Origin: Paraburkholderia phenoliruptrix
GTDB taxonomy: Bacteria; Pseudomonadota; Gammaproteobacteria; Burkholderiales; Burkholderiaceae
Assembly: GCF_019511605.1 (NCBI RefSeq)
Contig: NZ_JAEUAV010000006.1
Location: 124,001-188,000 of the forward strand
DNA length: 64,000 nucleotides
Reading direction: 5' to 3'
The notes beneath the pieces were generated by a model. The model did no database searches. It was given only the letters and a program-made list of their open reading frames with translations, and was not told where the DNA came from. Positions 60,261-64,000 of this stretch are shown here, piece by piece. The number at the start of each line of letters is the position of its first letter. The stretch's first letter is position 1. The position numbers were made by a program, and so were the translations under genes.

Positions 60261-61823
60261 CTACCAGGTGGCCCCGCCTGTGTCCGCAGGTTCGCCGAAC
60301 CATTCCGATAAGGCCCGGATAACCTCTTCGTCGTTCGGGACAGTTTCGCTTGCCCACGCAACGAACCCGTCAGGACGCACCAGTACAGCGCTTAAGCCGA
60401 GCCGGTCCCGCACGTCGCCCGCGACATAGGTGACCCGCTCGCGCCAATGGCTCGTAAGCGCTTCGAGCGATGCGAGCGCGTCGAAGTCCAGAAAAAGGCC
60501 CTTGCCTGCGCGCAGAAGGGTTCCAACCTTCGTCCCGTCGGCCAGTTTGAAATCTGGAACGCTACGGCCCGCGAGCGGATGACTGCCTCCAGAATCGTAG
60601 CGTAGAGACACGCCCCACACGCGCTCGGCGAAATACGTCGAGCCATCGCGGGTCTCCATGAGGTCGCGGATGATCGCTTCGAGCGCTCGCGTGCTTTGGG
60701 TGGGCCGCATGAGCGCCACTTGCGCGCGTGACCAGTCGAGCACGTTCGCCCCCACTGGGTGCCGCTCTCGCTGATAGCTGTCGAGCAGACCGGCCGGCGC
60801 ATCGCCACGAATCGTGGACGCCAGCTTCCAACCGAGGTTCATCGCATCGCCAATCCCGAGATTGAGCCCTTGACCGCCCAGCGGAGAGTGAATATGAGCG
60901 GCATCGCCTGCGAGCAGCACCCGTCCTTTGCGATACGCCGTGGTTTGGTACGCGCGATCCGTCCAGGTGGTAGCGAGTCGAAGCCTGGTCAGCGCGATGT
61001 GCGCGCCGCACACGCGGCGCAATACCGCCTCCACATGTTCGAGCGTGACCGGCTCACGCCGGTGGCACGCGCCGCCGTCGAATTCGACCATCGCAATCGT
61101 GCCTGGCTGCGCAAAGGTGTACATGCCGGTCGGCGTATAGTGCCGGCCACGACGCAGCGCTTGCGGATCGGCCATCTCGACTTCAACGGAATAGCCGGTG
61201 AATTCAGGTTCGGTGCCCACGAAGTCAAAGGCGCCTGCCTTGCGCACTGTGCTGCGGCCGCCGTCGCAACCGACGAGCCAGCGTCCGCGAAAGGTCGCTC
61301 CGCCGGCGTGAACGGTCACGCCGTCGTCCGACATCTGCAATCCGTCCACACCGAAGCCGCGCCGAACCTCGACTCCCATTGCACTGGCCCGGCGGGCCAG
61401 CACCGCTTCAAGCGTCTCCAACGTGACAGCCATGCTGGTGTCGGCCGGACCTGGCAGGCGATACGGCCACTTCGACGCGTCGATGTTGTCGTGATAGAAC
61501 TGTATGCCCGCGAAATGGCCCGCGGGCCGGCGCGGCTGCTGCATCCAGTGCGCGGCCGGGCGAGCCGCACGCGAGTCAGCGTTCGCGCGCTGCGCGTCGA
61601 TTAGCTCGTCCAGCAAGCCGCGGCGATACAGCGCTTCAAGCGTCGGCGCGGAAAGACCGCGCATTCCGAACGGAAGGCGCTTTAACGGAGAGTTGGGGAC
61701 TGGGGCGCGCTCCAGCACCAGGACCGACAGGTCCGACAGGCGCAGTTCGCAGGCGAGAAACAGGCCGACGGGGCCGGCTCCGGCGATTACAACGTCGTAG
61801 ATAGGGTGAAACTGGCTGTGCAT
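60261..61823 (-). CDS. FAD-dependent aromatic hydroxylase
   Basis: The 520-residue class A flavoprotein monooxygenase has the dinucleotide motif VVIAGAGPVGLFLACEL, the DG motif LVGCDGGRSTVRK and the FAD-ribityl motif VLLAGDAAHIHSPLGGQGLNLGIGDAMNLGWKLA, with a thioredoxin-like C-terminal domain from about residue 420. Such enzymes add OH to phenols using NAD(P)H (PheA/MhpA and rifampicin monooxygenase types). The ATG at 61823 is used; the preceding frame looks random. It is isolated from the Rieske run but could prepare a phenolic substrate for it. Confidence 0.92.
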   Translation of the reverse strand: MHSQFHPIYDVVIAGAGPVGLFLACELRLSDLSVLVLERAPVPNSPLKRLPFGMRGLSAPTLEALYRRGLLDELIDAQRANADSRAARPAAHWMQQPRRPAGHFAGIQFYHDNIDASKWPYRLPGPADTSMAVTLETLEAVLARRASAMGVEVRRGFGVDGLQMSDDGVTVHAGGATFRGRWLVGCDGGRSTVRKAGAFDFVGTEPEFTGYSVEVEMADPQALRRGRHYTPTGMYTFAQPGTIAMVEFDGGACHRREPVTLEHVEAVLRRVCGAHIALTRLRLATTWTDRAYQTTAYRKGRVLLAGDAAHIHSPLGGQGLNLGIGDAMNLGWKLASTIRGDAPAGLLDSYQRERHPVGANVLDWSRAQVALMRPTQSTRALEAIIRDLMETRDGSTYFAERVWGVSLRYDSGGSHPLAGRSVPDFKLADGTKVGTLLRAGKGLFLDFDALASLEALTSHWRERVTYVAGDVRDRLGLSAVLVRPDGFVAWASETVPNDEEVIRALSEWFGEPADTGGATW

Positions 61824-62342
61824 GAACGGCTCCTGTGTCGATGTCCGACCGGAGCGTTCCTCAGGTTTGAGAATCACACGGACGAACGTTTGGACGCCTT
61901 GTCAGCGTCAGATGTTCGTCGCGGGGATCTCGTGCACGAGGCCAAAGACCAGAGCTTTCGTTACCGAAAGGACTTGGGCTTACCAAACCAAGTCTGCCTT
62001 TTCCGACACGGCTTTATAACACTGTGAAGATAAGGCCGCAATGAGCGGCAGCAGTAAAGGTCGCGCGATGCGGCCCCCGTTGGCCCGACATCAACGCGGC
62101 CGGATCACAACGGCTCCGCGCTGCAAAAACCATCGAATGGTTGCGCGCGCAACCTTCCAGATAGCACTCAGACGCGGCGCGAGCCCGGCCTTTTCCGGTT
62201 CCGCTTAAATCAGACAACATCCTTTTGCCGCGCCAATGGCGTGCAGCAAGGCCTTTGTAATGATTGATTAGGAGCCCCCTTCAGAGCCGCCGATTTGCGC
62301 CGTAACCACAGTTTCCTATTTCGAACACAACGGAAGCTGTAA
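61824..62342. other. Intergenic region before the third chemoreceptor
   Basis: No convincing gene is present in these 519 bases. The part near 61960-62030 is AT-richer and may contain the hydroxylase or receptor promoter. Short open frames on both strands have arginine-rich products typical of non-coding GC-rich DNA. Confidence 0.5.
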
Positions 62343-63899
62343 ATGTTGAGCAATCTGAAGATCGGGGTTCGCCTCGCCATTGGTTTTGGTATTTCGATGG
62401 CATTGATGTGTGCACTTGGGGCGTTCGCTCTATGGCAGATCAATCGGGTCGACAACAGCGCCCGTGACATCGCCGACAACTGGCTGCCGAGCGTGCAGAC
62501 GCTAGGCGACGTCCGCGGTGCGGCCAACGCCGTGCGCCGCGCATCGTTGCGGATCATGCTCGATCCGTCGAATGAGAGCCGCAAGGCGCTGATGAAGCAA
62601 CACAGCGCCGCGGTGGACGATCTGACGCGCGCGCTCGACGCCTATGCAAAGCTCGTTTCGTCGGATCGCGAGGCCCAACTGCTGCAGGACATCCGCACGC
62701 GGCTCGCAACATACCGCGCGTCCGACGAGCGCATGATGAAAGCCGCCGTTGAGGGCCGGGCCGACGATCCAGAGGAGCGAGCCTTTGCGGCCGGGCCGTC
62801 GTCCGACCAGTTCCTCGACCTGATGAAAGCCATCGAGGCCAACGTCGTTCTCAATCGCGAAGGCTCCGAAGCGGCGAAGGCCGAGGCTGCCGCCAGCGAT
62901 ACGTCGGCGCTGTGGGGAACGGGAATTCTGATTGCCGCCTCGTTGTTTGCCGCGGTTGCCGTCGCCATGCTGATCACCCGCTCGATTACACGTCCTATCG
63001 AACGCGCGGTTGCGCTGGCGGAGACGGTGGCCAAGGGTGACCTCACGTCGTCGATCGAAGTGGAAGGTCGCGATGAAGCCGCTAATCTGCTGCGTGCGTT
63101 GCGCGAAATGAACGGACGCCTGGCTAGTCTCGTCTATGAAGTCCGCACGAGCAGCGAGAACATTGCAACCTCCGCATCCGAAATCGCGGCCGGCAACATC
63201 GACCTGAGCCAGCGCACCGAGCAGCAGGCGGCTTCTCTCGAAGAAACCGCCGCCAGCATGGAAGAACTGACTTCGACCGTGCGCCAGAGCGCGGAGAATG
63301 CCCTCCAGGGCAACACGCTTGCGCAACAGGCATCTAACGTTGCAGAGCAAGGCGGTGCAGTGGTTGCTCGCGTGGTCGATACGATGAGTGACATATCGAA
63401 CAGCGCGGGCCGAGTTGCGGACATCATTTCGGTAATCGAAGGAATTGCATTCCAGACCAATATCCTGGCATTGAACGCGGCCGTCGAAGCAGCACGCGCC
63501 GGCGAGGAAGGCCGCGGCTTTGCGGTCGTCGCAGGGGAAGTCCGCACACTGGCTCAGCGCAGCGCCAGTGCCGCCAAAGAGATCAAGGAACTGATCGGCG
63601 AATCTGTCGACGGCACGCAGCGCGGATGCGCTCTCGTCACCGAAGCGGGCGATACGATTCGCGACGTGGTGTCGTCAGTCGGTCGGGTTACCGGCCTGAT
63701 GCAGGAAATCAATGAGGCAACCGGCGAGCAGCATCGCGGCATCGAACAGGTGAACATTGCCGTCGCGCAAATGGATCAGGTGACGCAGCAGAACGCGGCG
63801 CTCGTCGAGCAGGCCGCCGCCGCAGCCGAATCGCTGGCTGGTCAGGCGGGCAGGCTCAAGGAACTGGTGTCGGTGTTCAGGCTGCCGGCCGCCGCATGA
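62343..63899 (+). CDS. Methyl-accepting chemotaxis protein
   Basis: The 518-residue receptor has membrane segment 1 ([21 protein letters not shown]), a periplasmic four-helix-bundle domain (about 33-190), membrane segment 2 ([22 protein letters not shown] near 190-212), HAMP ([23 protein letters not shown]) and the signalling tip [48 protein letters not shown]. It is the third receptor of this class in the window and has no pentapeptide tether. The neighbouring hydroxylase suggests an aromatic ligand, by inference only. Confidence 0.95.
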   Translation: MLSNLKIGVRLAIGFGISMALMCALGAFALWQINRVDNSARDIADNWLPSVQTLGDVRGAANAVRRASLRIMLDPSNESRKALMKQHSAAVDDLTRALDAYAKLVSSDREAQLLQDIRTRLATYRASDERMMKAAVEGRADDPEERAFAAGPSSDQFLDLMKAIEANVVLNREGSEAAKAEAAASDTSALWGTGILIAASLFAAVAVAMLITRSITRPIERAVALAETVAKGDLTSSIEVEGRDEAANLLRALREMNGRLASLVYEVRTSSENIATSASEIAAGNIDLSQRTEQQAASLEETAASMEELTSTVRQSAENALQGNTLAQQASNVAEQGGAVVARVVDTMSDISNSAGRVADIISVIEGIAFQTNILALNAAVEAARAGEEGRGFAVVAGEVRTLAQRSASAAKEIKELIGESVDGTQRGCALVTEAGDTIRDVVSSVGRVTGLMQEINEATGEQHRGIEQVNIAVAQMDQVTQQNAALVEQAAAAAESLAGQAGRLKELVSVFRLPAAA

Positions 63900-63923
63900 A
63901 GATGCGATGTCTCCCTGCCACTC

Positions 63924-64000
63924 TCACCCGCCCGTAACGCCTAGCACCGCCTTCGGCTCGAGATAGGCTTCGAGTCCATACGTACCATACTCGCGCCCGA
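63924..64000 (-). CDS. Aldehyde dehydrogenase, C-terminal end (cut by window)
   Basis: Read on the minus strand, the last 77 bases encode GREYGTYGLEAYLEPKAVLG followed by VTGG and a TGA stop at 63924-63926. The pattern G-R-E-x-G-x-x-G-L-E-x-Y-L-E-x-K is the typical C-terminus of the aldehyde dehydrogenase superfamily. The rest lies beyond the window, so family and substrate cannot be stated. It converges with the chemoreceptor gene over 24 bases. Confidence 0.75.
   Translation of the reverse strand, partial: GREYGTYGLEAYLEPKAVLGVTGG

Noticed and set aside
1..64000. Mobile elements, CRISPR arrays, phage genes, tRNA or rRNA
   Set aside because: No transposase or integrase motif, regularly spaced repeat-spacer array or recognisable tRNA arms were found on reading; the tandem repeats present have no spacers.

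Overview
The window looks like part of a secondary replicon of a plant- or soil-associated Burkholderiaceae bacterium, most likely Paraburkholderia. This rests on the high GC content, two Burkholderia-type general porins, a LasR/RsaL/LasI-like quorum-sensing island in the arrangement known as braR-rsaL-braI, and a high density of catabolic, MFS, SDR, IclR/AraC and chemoreceptor genes. No rRNA, tRNA, CRISPR array, transposase or integrase was seen.

Layout. 0.2-3.9 kb: an AraC regulator coupled to a serine acetyltransferase, two small genes of unknown function around a 16-bp palindrome, and an atypical SDR. 3.9-9.2 kb: a spermidine/putrescine-type ABC importer and an SMP-30 lactonase. 9.8-11.6 kb: the quorum-sensing island with a recognisable lux/las box. 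12-18.9 kb: a universal stress protein with a possible FNR box, a single-domain response regulator, a stand-alone short 2-oxoglutarate dehydrogenase E1 paralogue, a chemoreceptor and an FNR-type regulator. 19-22.3 kb: an orphan EgtB-like protein, a divergent SDR/HxlR pair with a palindromic operator, and a small secreted low-complexity protein. 22.4-31.4 kb: an AraC regulator, then a BKACE enzyme, MFS importer, two SDRs, a secreted tannase-family esterase and a porin, which read as one ester/hydroxy-acid catabolic module. 31.5-37.4 kb: second-copy-type BamA and LptD genes outside their usual neighbourhoods. 37.4-41.3 kb: a three-subunit FAD/cytochrome c sugar or polyol dehydrogenase. 41.3-42.9 kb: a chemoreceptor.

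43.2-59.1 kb holds the most striking region: 14 genes on the minus strand, mostly overlapping by 1-8 bases. They encode a Rieske ferredoxin, a small recombinase-HTH-like protein, a Rieske oxygenase, SDR, cupin, alpha/beta hydrolase, IclR regulator, an SDR lacking YxxxK, a ThDP enzyme, an aspartate-dehydrogenase-like protein, an aldehyde dehydrogenase, an extradiol-type dioxygenase, a ferredoxin reductase and an aromatic-acid MFS importer. A porin lies divergently, and a second very similar IclR regulator closes the region. The enzymes make a plausible ring-hydroxylation and meta-cleavage route, but I do not recognise the cluster as a characterised pathway. The substrate is unknown and may contain nitrogen or a 2-oxo-acid side chain.

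59.4-64 kb: a bestrophin-like membrane protein, a FAD aromatic hydroxylase, a third chemoreceptor and the 3' end of another aldehyde dehydrogenase cut by the window edge. All functional assignments come from reading motifs and gene order; no database search was run.
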